Shown here in pieces: positions 17,405-26,404 of a DNA stretch of 64,000 bases (positions are counted from its first letter, which is position 1; the number at the start of each line of letters is the position of its first letter). The DNA is taken from positions 1-64,000 of the forward strand of contig CAWKOH010000011.1 of the NCBI GenBank assembly GCA_963851245.1, given 5' to 3'. Source of the stretch: CAWKOH01 sp963851245. GTDB taxonomy: Bacteria; Actinomycetota; Acidimicrobiia; Acidimicrobiales; Palsa-688. The translations under genes were made by a program, and so were the position numbers. The notes below the pieces were generated by a model that did no database searches, was not told the origin of the DNA, and saw nothing but the letters and a program-made list of their open reading frames with translations.

Positions 17405-18703
17405 GTGACAGAGGTCGACGGCGATCCGGCGGCACGTTACGAGCTCGCGGCCTGGAACCAGCTCGTGGCGCTCGCCGGTCCGGAGCTGACATCACCGCGA
17501 GTGAGGCGGAACCGGCTTCTCTGGGCCCTCAATCTTCTGCTCCTGGCCTTTCTGATCGCATGGTACCTGGTGTCGGGGGGACGTAATGCGCACCACAACA
17601 GTTCTGCGGTTGTCCACAGCGCAGCGATCGTTCCACCGGCGCCGATCCCCAGCCTCGATCCCGACTGGGATGGTGACGGTCAGGCGGTCACCCTCGCCTT
17701 CGGGGGAGACGTCCACTTCCCCGCCGGCACCAACCTCGGACGTCGACTGGCGGCGAATCCGGCGACGGCGCTCGGCTCGACCGTTCCCGCCCTGCTGTCG
17801 GGCGCGAATCTATCGATGGTCAACCTCGAGTCCGCTCTCACCAACGGCGCCTGCCCGGATCCCCAGCCGAAGCAGTACGTCTACGACGCGCCTGCCAGCG
17901 CCATCACCGCGTTCGAACATGCTCAGGTAACTCTGATAACCGAGAGCAATAATCATGGTGAGGACTGTGGTCCAGGCGGTCTACAGATGGCGATCCAGGC
18001 TCGGTCCGAGTCGGGCTACCCCATCCTTGGCATCGGCCAGAACGTCACCGACGCCTTCACTCCCTACCGCGCGACCATCAACGGACAGAAGATCGTCATC
18101 ATCGCGGCCACTCAGGTGATCGACTCCGACCTTCAGGCCGCGTGGACTGCCACCGCGTCCCAACCGGGTCTGGCCTCCGCCTACAACGTCAGCGCGCTGG
18201 TGGCCGCGGTCGAAGCGGCCCGGAGGGACGCCGATACGGTGGTCGTCTATCTCCATTGGGGCACCGAGCAGCAGAATTGCCCGAACCCCCTTCAGGAGCC
18301 GCTCGCACAGCTACTGGTCAAGGCGGGCGCTGACATCGTGGTCGGAACACACGCGCACGTGCTTCTCGGCGGCGGATTCCTGGGTCAAGCGTATGTCGAC
18401 TACGGCTTGGGGAACTTTGCCTTCTACGACAACGACCCACCCGAGAACGAAAGCGGCTCGCTCTTGATCACCGTCACGGGCCGGCACATCGACGGTGTCA
18501 CCTGGAGGCCAGCAGTCATCGAGGATGATCTGCCGCAGCCGCTCACGGGTGAAGCGGCGGCGGAGGCGCTGGCCGCCTGGAACCAGGACCGGGCCTGTAC
18601 CGACGTGACTGCCGGACCCGGCACGTCGATCGCTTCACCGGTGACCGAAACGGCACCGCCCACGCCGGCCGAGGAGCAAGAGCTCTCACAGGACGACGAT
18701 TGA
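17405..18703 (+). CDS. CapA-family metallophosphatase-like protein, membrane-anchored
   Basis: A 432-residue protein started by GTG. An N-terminal cytoplasmic stretch and one transmembrane helix (LLWALNLLLLAFLIAWYLV, about residues 38-56) precede the CapA domain. Its metal-site motifs are in order: LAFGGDVHF, VNLESALTN, ITESNNHGEDCGPGG, YLHWGTEQQNCP, VVGTHAHVLLGGGFL and YGLGNFAFYDN. CapA proteins belong to the calcineurin-like phosphoesterase superfamily and were first linked to poly-gamma-glutamate capsule export; most actinobacterial members are uncharacterised. The C-terminus is Pro/Thr/Glu-rich and would lie outside the membrane. No capsule synthesis genes (capBC) lie nearby. Confidence 0.88.
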   Translation: MTEVDGDPAARYELAAWNQLVALAGPELTSPRVRRNRLLWALNLLLLAFLIAWYLVSGGRNAHHNSSAVVHSAAIVPPAPIPSLDPDWDGDGQAVTLAFGGDVHFPAGTNLGRRLAANPATALGSTVPALLSGANLSMVNLESALTNGACPDPQPKQYVYDAPASAITAFEHAQVTLITESNNHGEDCGPGGLQMAIQARSESGYPILGIGQNVTDAFTPYRATINGQKIVIIAATQVIDSDLQAAWTATASQPGLASAYNVSALVAAVEAARRDADTVVVYLHWGTEQQNCPNPLQEPLAQLLVKAGADIVVGTHAHVLLGGGFLGQAYVDYGLGNFAFYDNDPPENESGSLLITVTGRHIDGVTWRPAVIEDDLPQPLTGEAAAEALAAWNQDRACTDVTAGPGTSIASPVTETAPPTPAEEQELSQDDD

Positions 18704-18837
18704 ACGCCAGGCCGCGAGCCCTCCCAAGAAGATCTCGCACGAGCCCTTCGTCGACGGTCACCTCGGCGACCGGCCAGGTCACCCGGCGAGCATAGGAGCC
18801 GGCATCCGCTCAAGAGTAGGCGGTCGCACGCCGTCCC

Positions 18838-19500
18838 TCACCCGCCGGTCAACCCGTAGATCCCGTTGGCCACCATGATTGCGCCGACCACGATGAGCAC
18901 GCCGACGAGAATGGTCCGGCCGTGCGCCCGCAGCCACCCGTTGAACGCGGTCAGGTATCGCGTCGTCCGGTCGGGCGCCACCATGTGAACCACGATGGGG
19001 AGCCACACCAGGATGACGTTGATGACCACTACGACCAGTACGGCTATCGCTGTCAGCTCGATACTCGCATTCGACGTTGCGATCACCTGGAGGGCCGCCA
19101 GAAAAGTGGCTCCGGGTGCGAATATGAGCACTCCGACGAGGAAGGCGCTGAGTGGAGCCGGACTGGCGACCATCCTCGACACCAATCCTCGCTGCGGCTG
19201 GTCCGGGTCGGGGGGCGGCCTCTTCCGGCGGGCCACCACTACCGCGGCCAGGCACAACAAGATGCCGAGGCCCAGCCTCACACCGTAGCGGGGCGTGTGA
19301 TCGGCCGGGTGGCTGAGCTGGGCGTTGCGCAGGATGGCCAGGATGATCACGCCCGTGAGCAGGCTCATCGCCGTGGCTCCGGCCAAGTAGAACGCCGCCG
19401 TCAGCCGCGGCTGCGCCGACCCGAGGTAAACGGCCACGACCAGTAAGGCCGTCGGCGATATTGCGGCCAGAATCGCCAGCCCGGCTGCCTGCAGGAGCAT
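18838..19500 (-). CDS. GAP/Sap-like integral membrane protein
   Basis: A 220-residue membrane protein: MLLQAAGLAILAAISPTALL and VVAVYLGSAQPRLTAAFYLA (helices 1-2), SLLTGVIILAILRNA, YGVRLGLGILLCLAAVVVAR, the hydrophilic loop KRPPPDPDQPQRG, PLSAFLVGVLIFAPGATFLA, ELTAIAVLVVVVINVILVWL and ILVGVLIVVGAIMVANGIYG. The pattern of six helices with SP in the first helix and a central basic loop is that of the GAP (Sap, sulfolipid-1-addressing protein) family of actinobacteria, implicated in export or trafficking of surface lipids. The ATG at 19500 gives the standard N-terminus. Confidence 0.82.
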   Translation of the reverse strand: MLLQAAGLAILAAISPTALLVVAVYLGSAQPRLTAAFYLAGATAMSLLTGVIILAILRNAQLSHPADHTPRYGVRLGLGILLCLAAVVVARRKRPPPDPDQPQRGLVSRMVASPAPLSAFLVGVLIFAPGATFLAALQVIATSNASIELTAIAVLVVVVINVILVWLPIVVHMVAPDRTTRYLTAFNGWLRAHGRTILVGVLIVVGAIMVANGIYGLTGG

Positions 19501-19630
19501 GAAACCGTTACCGGCTACCGGTGTGCCCGGGAGTTTCCGCTCGATGGGGACGTGGATCTTCCACGGGTCCGAGACGCTAGCGCAGAGATCAGTCGGGGTG
19601 GCTCGAACGGGGTGCTGGGTTCGACGGGAT

Positions 19631-20068
19631 TCAGATCTCGAGCAGGACGGTGAACGGGCCGTCGTTCTCCAAACGAACTCGCATGTCCGCCCGGAACCGC
19701 CCGGTGGCGACCTTCGCGCCGAGATGGCGCAGGGAGTCCACGACCGCTTCCACCAGCGGCTCGGCCTGGTCCGGGGCCGCCGCTTGCACGAAGGAAGGGC
19801 GCCGGCCTCTCGTCGTGTCGGCATACAGGGTGAACTGGCTGACGACCAGGACGCCGAGACCCAGGTCGCCGGCCGAGCAGTTGGTCAGACCATCCTCATC
19901 CGGGAAGATTCGCAAGCCCCACAGGCGCTCGGCCATGCGCATCGCGACCCGGACATTGTCGGTGTGCGTCACGCCCACGAAGGCGCACAGCCCCCGTCCG
20001 ACGGAGCCGGCCACTTCGTCGCCGACACTTACCGACGCGAATGCGACTCGTTGAACCAGGGCTCGCAT
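19631..20068 (-). CDS. dtd: D-aminoacyl-tRNA deacylase
   Basis: A 145-residue protein with the complete DTD signature: MRALVQRVAFASVSVGDEVA at the N-terminus, VSQFTLYADTTRGRRPSF (the SQxTL motif), and a C-terminal TGRFRADMRVRLENDGPFTV in place of the usual NxGPVT motif. The Phe in NDGPF instead of Val is a mild departure. The enzyme removes D-amino acids (and glycine from tRNA-Ala) mischarged onto tRNA. The length is typical. It is a single gene, transcribed toward the membrane-protein gene; the upstream region to the BVMO fusion gene is about 115 bases and divergent. Confidence 0.93.
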   Translation of the reverse strand: MRALVQRVAFASVSVGDEVAGSVGRGLCAFVGVTHTDNVRVAMRMAERLWGLRIFPDEDGLTNCSAGDLGLGVLVVSQFTLYADTTRGRRPSFVQAAAPDQAEPLVEAVVDSLRHLGAKVATGRFRADMRVRLENDGPFTVLLEI

Positions 20069-20185
20069 CCGGGCGACGCTAGCCCGAGCCTCAGGGCGTG
20101 GCGTCTCGACCTTCGCGCCCGCAGAGTGCGAGACTGCCTTCAGGAGCGACCAGGAACATGGTCGTAACAAGAGGGAGGGAGCCGA

Positions 20186-22783
20186 ATGGTGGCTGCTGGT
20201 AACGGGTCTGTGGTCCTTCCGGCGGAGGTGGACGTGGTAGTGGTCGGCGCCGGCTTCTCGGGGCTGTACCTCCTTCACCGCATCCGGCAGCTGGGTTTCT
20301 CCGTGCAGGGTTTCGACGCCGCCGGGGACGTCGGAGGCACCTGGTACTGGAACCGATACCCGGGGGCTCGCTGCGACATCCCTACCACGGACTACGCCTA
20401 CAGCTTCGATCCCGAACTGGAGCGAGAGTGGACCTGGTCCGAGAAGTACGCCACTCAGCCCGAGATCCTGTCCTATCTGGGCTTTGTCGCCGACCGCTAC
20501 GAGCTTCGGCCCAACATCGCCTTCTCCACTTCGGTCGAGTCAGCGGTTTGGGATGAGCAGGACCGGCGCTGGCGTCTCACCACTGACCGCGGGGATCAGA
20601 TCAGCTGCCGCTTCTACGTCATGGCGGGTGGTTGCCTGTCGCTGCCCAAGACGCCAGATATCCCGGGCGCCGATCGCTTCCAGGGAGAGGTGTACTTCAC
20701 CGGCAAGTGGCCCCACGAGGAGGTCGACTTCACCGGGAAGCGGGTTGCCGTCATAGGCACTGGTTCGTCAGGCATTCAGGCCATCCCGCTCATCGCGGCG
20801 CAGGCGGCGCAGCTCACGGTATTCCAGCGCACCGCCAACTTCTCCACCCCTGCCCACAACGGGCCGGCCCCGAGCGAGCGTCTGGCGGCACTGGCGTCCG
20901 ACAGGGACGCCTATCGCGACGCGGCCAGATGGTCCCGGGGCGGGATACCGGCTGAAATGACCGAGGTGATGGGCATCACCGCCAGCGAGGAGGAGCGACG
21001 CGAGCGGTTCGAGGCCGCCTGGGAGGCAGGAGAACTGTTTGCCATCCTCGGGGTCTTCAAGGACCAGTCCTTCAATCCGGCTTCGAATGAGATCGTGGCC
21101 GAGATGATCCGCGAAAAGATCCGCTCCGTCGTCGATGACCCCGACACGGCCGAGTCGCTCTGCCCCAAAGATCATCCATTCGGGACCAAACGGCCCTGCC
21201 TCGACTCCAACTACTTCCAGACGTACAACCTTCCTCACGTGCGCCTCGTCGACCTGCGACAGACGCCTATCGCGACGATTACCGAGGCCGGGATCGACAC
21301 GGTGGAGGAGTCCTTCCAGTTCGACGCCATCGTCTACGCAACCGGATTCGATGCCATGACCGGTCCTCTGGTCGCGGTGAACGTGACGGGGCGGGACGGC
21401 GTCACCTTGAGGGAAAAATGGGCCGACGGGCCGTCTACGTACTTGGGCCTGACGACCGCGGGCTTCCCGAACTTCTTCACCGTCACTGGGCCCGGGAGCC
21501 CGTCCGTCCTGTCCAACATGGTGGTGTCCATCGAGCAGCATGTCGACTGGATAGCCGGTTGTCTCTGTCACCTCCGGGCCGCCGGCTTCGAGACCATCGA
21601 GCCCACTGTGCTCGCCGAATCCGGCTGGAACCAGCACGTAGATGACTGTGCTGCCATCACCCTCTACCCGAGAGCGAACTCCTGGTACATGGGGGCCAAC
21701 GTCCCCGGCAAGCCCCGTGTCTTCCTGCCCTACATCGGCGGAGTGGACGCCTACCGGGCGGCCTGTGATGAGGTCGCGGCCCGGGGATACGTCGGATTCA
21801 GCCTGGCCGGGCCGGCCGGCCACGAGTGCAACGATGGTGTGATCCGGCGGCTGCAGCCGGACGTCGCCGTGATGCTCGACCTTATGGCCTCCTTCGACCT
21901 GCCGCCCATGGAGTCGATGCCCGTAGAAGACGCCAGAGCCTTCATGCTGGCGACGACCGCGGAGCGCCCGCCCGGACCGGAAGTAGGCGAGGTCGTAGAC
22001 GGCGTGATGCCCGCAGCGGCCGGGACCCGCGGCTACCGCCTGTACCGGCCGTCCTCACCGGGGCCGCATCCCATCGTGGCTTACTTCCACGGGGGCGGCT
22101 GGGTGCTCGGGAATCTCGACTCCGATGATCCCTTCTGCCGGGACCTCTGCGTGCGATCCAATGCGGTGGTGGTGTCGGTCGACTACCGGCATGCACCGGA
22201 AGCCCGCTTCCCGGCGGCGGCGGACGACGCTTTTGCCTCGCTCGAGTGGATAGCCGCTCGCACTGGGGAACTCGGCGGTGTGCCGGGCCAGCTTGCCGTG
22301 TCCGGCTGGAGCGCCGGCGCCAACGTGGCCGCGGTGGCCTGCCAGCTGGCTCGCGATGCCGGAGGACCGGAGATCCTCGGACAGGTGCTGCTGACTCCGG
22401 TGACGGATAGCGATTTGAGCCGCCGGTCATACCTGGAGAACGGAGAGGGATACGTTCTCACGGCTGGGCTCATGAAGTGGTTCTGGGATCACTACGCCGA
22501 CCCCGACCAGCGCGGGGATCCCAAGGCCTCGCCCCTGCAGGGGGATCTGTCGAACCTCCCACCGGCTCTCATCGTCACCGCCGAGTTCGATCCCTTGCGC
22601 GACGAGGGCGTAGCCTACGCTGAGGCACTGGAGGCGGCTGGAGTGAGAGTTGAACACATCGGTGCCCGCGGCCACATTCACACCTCGATCACCATGGTCG
22701 ATGTGATCCTGTCCGGTGCCGAGCACCGGGCCCGGATGGGTCAGGCTCTGAGGAGCTTCTTCCCGGCGCCGGTCAGGGCTTAG
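20186..22783 (+). CDS. Baeyer-Villiger-type flavin monooxygenase fused to an alpha/beta-hydrolase (esterase)
   Basis: An 865-residue two-domain protein. Residues 1-560 are a flavoprotein monooxygenase of the BVMO type: FAD motif GAGFSG (21-26), GGTWYWNRYPGARCD, NADPH motif GTGSSG (191-196), and the C-terminal part (YATGFDAMTG, TVTGPGSPSVLSNM). The fingerprint FxGxxxHxxxWP reads FQGEVYFTGKWP (165-176), so the conserved His is Phe. Residues about 600-865 are an HSL-type esterase: oxyanion HGGGW (about 635), nucleophile in SGWSAGANVA (about 709), Asp in TAEFDPLRDEG and His in GHIHTS. A BVMO makes an ester or lactone from a ketone and the esterase opens it, so the fusion would chain two steps. 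Whether the His change keeps oxygenation is unknown. The 3' end overlaps the convergent LLM gene by four bases. Confidence 0.9.
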   Translation: MVAAGNGSVVLPAEVDVVVVGAGFSGLYLLHRIRQLGFSVQGFDAAGDVGGTWYWNRYPGARCDIPTTDYAYSFDPELEREWTWSEKYATQPEILSYLGFVADRYELRPNIAFSTSVESAVWDEQDRRWRLTTDRGDQISCRFYVMAGGCLSLPKTPDIPGADRFQGEVYFTGKWPHEEVDFTGKRVAVIGTGSSGIQAIPLIAAQAAQLTVFQRTANFSTPAHNGPAPSERLAALASDRDAYRDAARWSRGGIPAEMTEVMGITASEEERRERFEAAWEAGELFAILGVFKDQSFNPASNEIVAEMIREKIRSVVDDPDTAESLCPKDHPFGTKRPCLDSNYFQTYNLPHVRLVDLRQTPIATITEAGIDTVEESFQFDAIVYATGFDAMTGPLVAVNVTGRDGVTLREKWADGPSTYLGLTTAGFPNFFTVTGPGSPSVLSNMVVSIEQHVDWIAGCLCHLRAAGFETIEPTVLAESGWNQHVDDCAAITLYPRANSWYMGANVPGKPRVFLPYIGGVDAYRAACDEVAARGYVGFSLAGPAGHECNDGVIRRLQPDVAVMLDLMASFDLPPMESMPVEDARAFMLATTAERPPGPEVGEVVDGVMPAAAGTRGYRLYRPSSPGPHPIVAYFHGGGWVLGNLDSDDPFCRDLCVRSNAVVVSVDYRHAPEARFPAAADDAFASLEWIAARTGELGGVPGQLAVSGWSAGANVAAVACQLARDAGGPEILGQVLLTPVTDSDLSRRSYLENGEGYVLTAGLMKWFWDHYADPDQRGDPKASPLQGDLSNLPPALIVTAEFDPLRDEGVAYAEALEAAGVRVEHIGARGHIHTSITMVDVILSGAEHRARMGQALRSFFPAPVRA

Positions 22784-23655
22784 AGGTCGGCCACCTCGGG
22801 GATCACCCGCTCGCCGAGCAATTCGATCGAGCTGATCGAGGAGGCGTCGGGGACGCGATCCGTGATAGTGGGTGATCCCGAGACCGGCCAGTTGGCGCAT
22901 GGAGCCGATCAGGCGGGGGACATTCTCGCCGTCGGGTCCGGGGTCGAGCGGGCCCATGATCGTCTTCTCGATCTGGTCGTAGTCGCGACCGACTGCTTCG
23001 CAGTGCCGGCGCAGGACGTCGAGCTTGTGCTCGAGGTCGGGACCCGGAAACAGGTTGCACGCCTGGGCGTACTGGGCCACCAGCCGCAGGGTCTTGCGTT
23101 CGCCCGAGCCGCCGATGAGGATCGGCGGGTGTGGCCGGGTGAGAGACTGGGGTGAGTTCAGCGTCCGTTCCAGCTGGTAGTGCCGACCCGAGTAGGGCTT
23201 GTCGTCTCCGCTCCACATCTGCAGGCAGATCTGCAGCGCCTCCTCCAGGCGCTCGAACCGCTCCGCGGTCGGCGGGAAGCTCAAGCCCGAGGCCGTTCGC
23301 CTCCGCTTCGTTCCAAGCGGCGCCGATCCCCAGCCAGGCTCGCCCGCCCGATAGGACGTCCAGCGTGGTGACCGCCTTGGCCAGCAGGCCCGGGTCGCGG
23401 TAGACAACGGCGGTCACCCAGGCGAGCAGCTCGATCCGCTCCGTCTTGGCCGCCAAGAAGCCAAGAGCGGTGTAGGCCTCGAGCATCTCGTTCTCTGGCG
23501 GGCCGATGCTGACCGATCTGCCACACGTGGTCCATGACGCTCAGCTTGGCGAACCCTTGATCCTCGGCTGCTGCCGCGATCCGCGCCAGATCCGAAGCCA
23601 TGGCCGCGGAGCCGCCGGGCCAGGTGAAGTTCGATACGTGCAGACCCAGTTTCAT
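22780..23655 (-). pseudogene. LLM-class F420-dependent oxidoreductase (three frameshifts)
   Basis: The start at 23655 reads MKLGLHVSNFTWPGGSAAMA and DLARIAAAAEDQGFAKLSVM, then shifts near 23505 (MLEAYTALGFLAAKTERIEL, VTTLDVLSGGRAWLGIGAAW), near 23280 (FERLEEALQICLQMWSG, SLTRPHPPILIGGSGERKTL) and near 22862 (ELLGERVIPEVADL). These are the TIM-barrel blocks of the luciferase-like family, in the group that uses coenzyme F420. Restored, the protein is about 290 residues. All parts are present and well conserved, so sequencing error is a real alternative to decay. It converges on the BVMO fusion gene. Confidence 0.8.
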
Positions 23656-23707
23656 GTCTCGATCCCTTCCGTCTGGCCAGGAGCCAACACTACCGATGAC
23701 CTCCTGG

Positions 23708-24607
23708 TCAACCCGTCGCGGCAGACCCCTCCACGTCTCCAGCGACGGCCGGAGCGGTGGCCGGCGCCTCGAACGACGGAGCGGTCCGGGCCAGGAACAC
23801 GACGCCCACCACCATCACGGCGAAGCCGATCAGGCCGGCCGCGATCTCCGCCGCCCCGCCCGTGAAATGCTCGCCGTAGAGCCAGACGCTCAGGCCGATG
23901 CTGACGACGGGGTTGACGATCACCATGAGCGGCTGGGATACCCCCAAAGGCCCGTAGTGCAGGGCCGCTTGTGTCAGCACGGTGCCGATGATTCCGGTTA
24001 CTACCACCCCGTAGATGCCGCCTCGCTCCAGCGTCACCACAACCCCGTGGGCCGTGAGCACATCGGTTGCCGACTTGAGGAAGGTGGCAAACGCGGCCCA
24101 GACGATCCCCGATGCGGTGGCGTAGAGAGCAGCCCGCCTCACCGGGCTGCCCCCGCCGGCCAGCACTGTGAGCGCGCCGGCGGCCAGCCCGCAAGCCAGC
24201 AACGCCGGGAGCCAGGCCGCAGCGGTCGCCTCTGCGTGGCCGCCTTTCGGCTCGGACATGACCAGGAACAACGCCAGCCCGGCTGAGGTCAAGCACGCCG
24301 ACACCCAGGCCGCTCCTACTACATGGCGTCGGAGCCACAGACGCCCCAGAACCAGCGAGAAGACCAGTTCGGTCACGAGTATCGACTGGACGACCGACAA
24401 TTGCCCTTTGTCGAGAGCTATGGCCTGGAACAGGAACGCCCCGATCATGGCTCCTACGCCGAAGAGCCACAGGGGGTTGCGCACGAGATACACCGCCAGT
24501 CGCCATCCCTTGTCCCTGGTCGGCGCCGCCGTGCTGGCCACGTGTTGGGTCACGACGTTGAGCGCGTTCGCAAAAGCGGAGGCGAAGGCGAACAGGACGC
24601 TCACCAC
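23708..24607 (-). CDS. DMT-family (EamA-type) transporter
   Basis: A 299-residue protein with about ten transmembrane helices in two EamA halves: FAFASAFANALNVVTQHVAS, LFGVGAMIGAFLFQAIALD, LVTELVFSLVLGRLWLRRH, ACLTSAGLALFLVMSEP, LLACGLAAGALTVLAGG, AAFATFLKSATDVLTAHGVV, VVVTGIIGTVLTQAALHYG and GFAVMVVGVVFLARTAP. The motif QAALHYGPLGVSQPLMVIVN in the second half is typical for DMT members. These exporters move metabolites such as amino acids or drugs; the substrate is unknown. It is divergent from boxC with about 85 bases between. The frame 23652-24506 is its shadow. Confidence 0.88.
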   Translation of the reverse strand: MVSVLFAFASAFANALNVVTQHVASTAAPTRDKGWRLAVYLVRNPLWLFGVGAMIGAFLFQAIALDKGQLSVVQSILVTELVFSLVLGRLWLRRHVVGAAWVSACLTSAGLALFLVMSEPKGGHAEATAAAWLPALLACGLAAGALTVLAGGGSPVRRAALYATASGIVWAAFATFLKSATDVLTAHGVVVTLERGGIYGVVVTGIIGTVLTQAALHYGPLGVSQPLMVIVNPVVSIGLSVWLYGEHFTGGAAEIAAGLIGFAVMVVGVVFLARTAPSFEAPATAPAVAGDVEGSAATG

Positions 24608-24691
24608 GTCGGCCGATTGTAGGCCGCGGCAGCAGGTTCTGTCCGAGAACGTGCTACGGACAGGTGACGGATCGTCTTAGAGCTGTAGGGT

Positions 24692-26404
24692 ATGTGGATG
24701 AGCTCCGACGGCGCAGTCGAGCCCGCCGCCACCGCCGGATCCCAGGAGCCGGCCGACTTCCGAGTCGATCCCTCTCGATACCGCCACTGGCGCCTGACTT
24801 TCGACGGCGCGGTGGCCACCTTGCTGATGGACGTGGACGAGGATGGCGGTCTCTTGCCCGGATACCAGCTCAAGCTGAACTCCTACGACCTCGGAGTGGA
24901 CATAGAGCTTTACGACGCCGTCCAGCGACTTCGATTCGAGCACCCCGAAGTTCACACCGTCATCATTACGTCGGGGAAGGACCGGATCTTCTGCGCCGGT
25001 GCGAACATACAGATGCTGGCGGCCGCCGATCATGCTTGGAAGGTCAACTTCTGCAAGTTCACCAACGAGACGCGTAATAGCATCGAAGACGCCACCGCCC
25101 ACTCCGGGCAAACCTACCTGGCTGCCGTGAACGGGACGGCCTCGGGTGGTGGCTACGAGTTGGCGCTGGCCTGCGACGAGATCATGTTCATTGACGACCG
25201 GTCCTCGATGGTTTCGCTTCCGGAGCTGCCCCTCCTTGGCGTCCTTCCGGGGACCGGTGGTCTGACGCGATTGGTCGACAAGCGGCATGTCCGCCGGGAT
25301 CGGGCCGACTATTTCTCGACCAGGTCCGAGGGCTTGAGCGGCGCCCGGGCCTTGGCCTGGGGTCTGGTGGACGACTCGGTGCCGCGCCACCGCTGGGCCG
25401 AAGCGGTCGGGGGGAGAGCCGCCGAGTTGGCGACCCGCTCGACCCGGCCGTCCGGCGGCGCCGGTTGCCTTTTCACCCCCTTGGGCAAAATCCGGCGAGA
25501 GGACCAGGTCTCCTACCGTCACGTCACCGCTCGCCTCGATCGCGGGGCGGGGTCGGTGCACATCACGGTGACGGGCCCCGACGCCGACCCGCCCGTAAGC
25601 GCCCCCGGCATCCACCAGCGGGGCGACGCCTTCTGGCCGCTGGCGATGACCCGGGAGCTCGACGACCTGATCCTGGAGCTGCGCACCAACGAACTCGAAC
25701 TGGGGACGTGGGTGTTTCGGACCGAAGGCGATCCCGGCCGGGTCCTGGCCTATGACCGGTGCCTGCTCGACAATCAGGGGGACTGGCTCGCCAACGAGAT
25801 CATCCTGTACCTCAAACGGACCTTCAAGCGCCTGGACGTGACCAGCCGTAGCCTGATTGCTCTCATCGAGCCGGGCAGCTGCTTCGCCGGTTCGCTGCTG
25901 GAGCTGGCCCTGGCCGCCGACCGCTCCTTTCAGCTGGCGGGCGTCGGGGAAGACAGCAGCCCCCCAGCGGAGCCGGCGGGGATAACGGTTGGGCCGATGA
26001 ACCTTGGACCATTGGCGATGGGGAATGGTTTGACCCGGCTCCAAACCCGCTACTGGGGCGATCCGGCGGGTCTCCAGGAGGTCGAGGCGCGCCTCGGTGA
26101 GCCGTTGGCGGCGGACGAGGCCGAGAGGCTGGGGCTGGTGACGTTCGCCCCCGATGACATCGACTGGGAGGAAGAGGTGCGCATTGCCATTGAAGAGCGC
26201 GCCAGCTTCAGCCCCGACGCCCTGTCCGGGCTGGAAGCCAATTACCGCTTCGCCGGTCCCGAGACGGTGGAAACGAAGATCTTCGGCCGGCTCACCGCCT
26301 GGCAGAACTGGATCTTCAACCGTCCCAATGCCGTCGGGCCCGAGGGTGCCTTGCGCCGGTTCGGGACCGGGCAGCGTCCCGAGTTCGACCACAAGCGAGT
26401 GTGA
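24692..26404 (+). CDS. boxC: benzoyl-CoA-dihydrodiol lyase / 2,3-epoxybenzoyl-CoA dihydrolase (BoxC)
   Basis: A 570-residue member of the crotonase superfamily with the length and layout of BoxC. Blocks seen are: FRVDPSRYRHWRLTFDGAVA, LMDVDEDGGLLPGYQLKLNS, VHTVIITSGKDRIFCAGANI, FCKFTNETRNSIEDATAHSG (a long BoxC-type insertion), VNGTASGGGYELALACDEI, ELPLLGVLPGTGGLTRLVDK and a C-terminal half containing IILYLKRTFKRLDVTSRSLI. BoxC opens the epoxide of 2,3-epoxybenzoyl-CoA in the aerobic box pathway of benzoate breakdown, releasing formate. The neighbouring boxA and boxB are not here. Its stop overlaps a PaaX-type regulator gene (GTGA). Confidence 0.87.
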   Translation: MWMSSDGAVEPAATAGSQEPADFRVDPSRYRHWRLTFDGAVATLLMDVDEDGGLLPGYQLKLNSYDLGVDIELYDAVQRLRFEHPEVHTVIITSGKDRIFCAGANIQMLAAADHAWKVNFCKFTNETRNSIEDATAHSGQTYLAAVNGTASGGGYELALACDEIMFIDDRSSMVSLPELPLLGVLPGTGGLTRLVDKRHVRRDRADYFSTRSEGLSGARALAWGLVDDSVPRHRWAEAVGGRAAELATRSTRPSGGAGCLFTPLGKIRREDQVSYRHVTARLDRGAGSVHITVTGPDADPPVSAPGIHQRGDAFWPLAMTRELDDLILELRTNELELGTWVFRTEGDPGRVLAYDRCLLDNQGDWLANEIILYLKRTFKRLDVTSRSLIALIEPGSCFAGSLLELALAADRSFQLAGVGEDSSPPAEPAGITVGPMNLGPLAMGNGLTRLQTRYWGDPAGLQEVEARLGEPLAADEAERLGLVTFAPDDIDWEEEVRIAIEERASFSPDALSGLEANYRFAGPETVETKIFGRLTAWQNWIFNRPNAVGPEGALRRFGTGQRPEFDHKRV

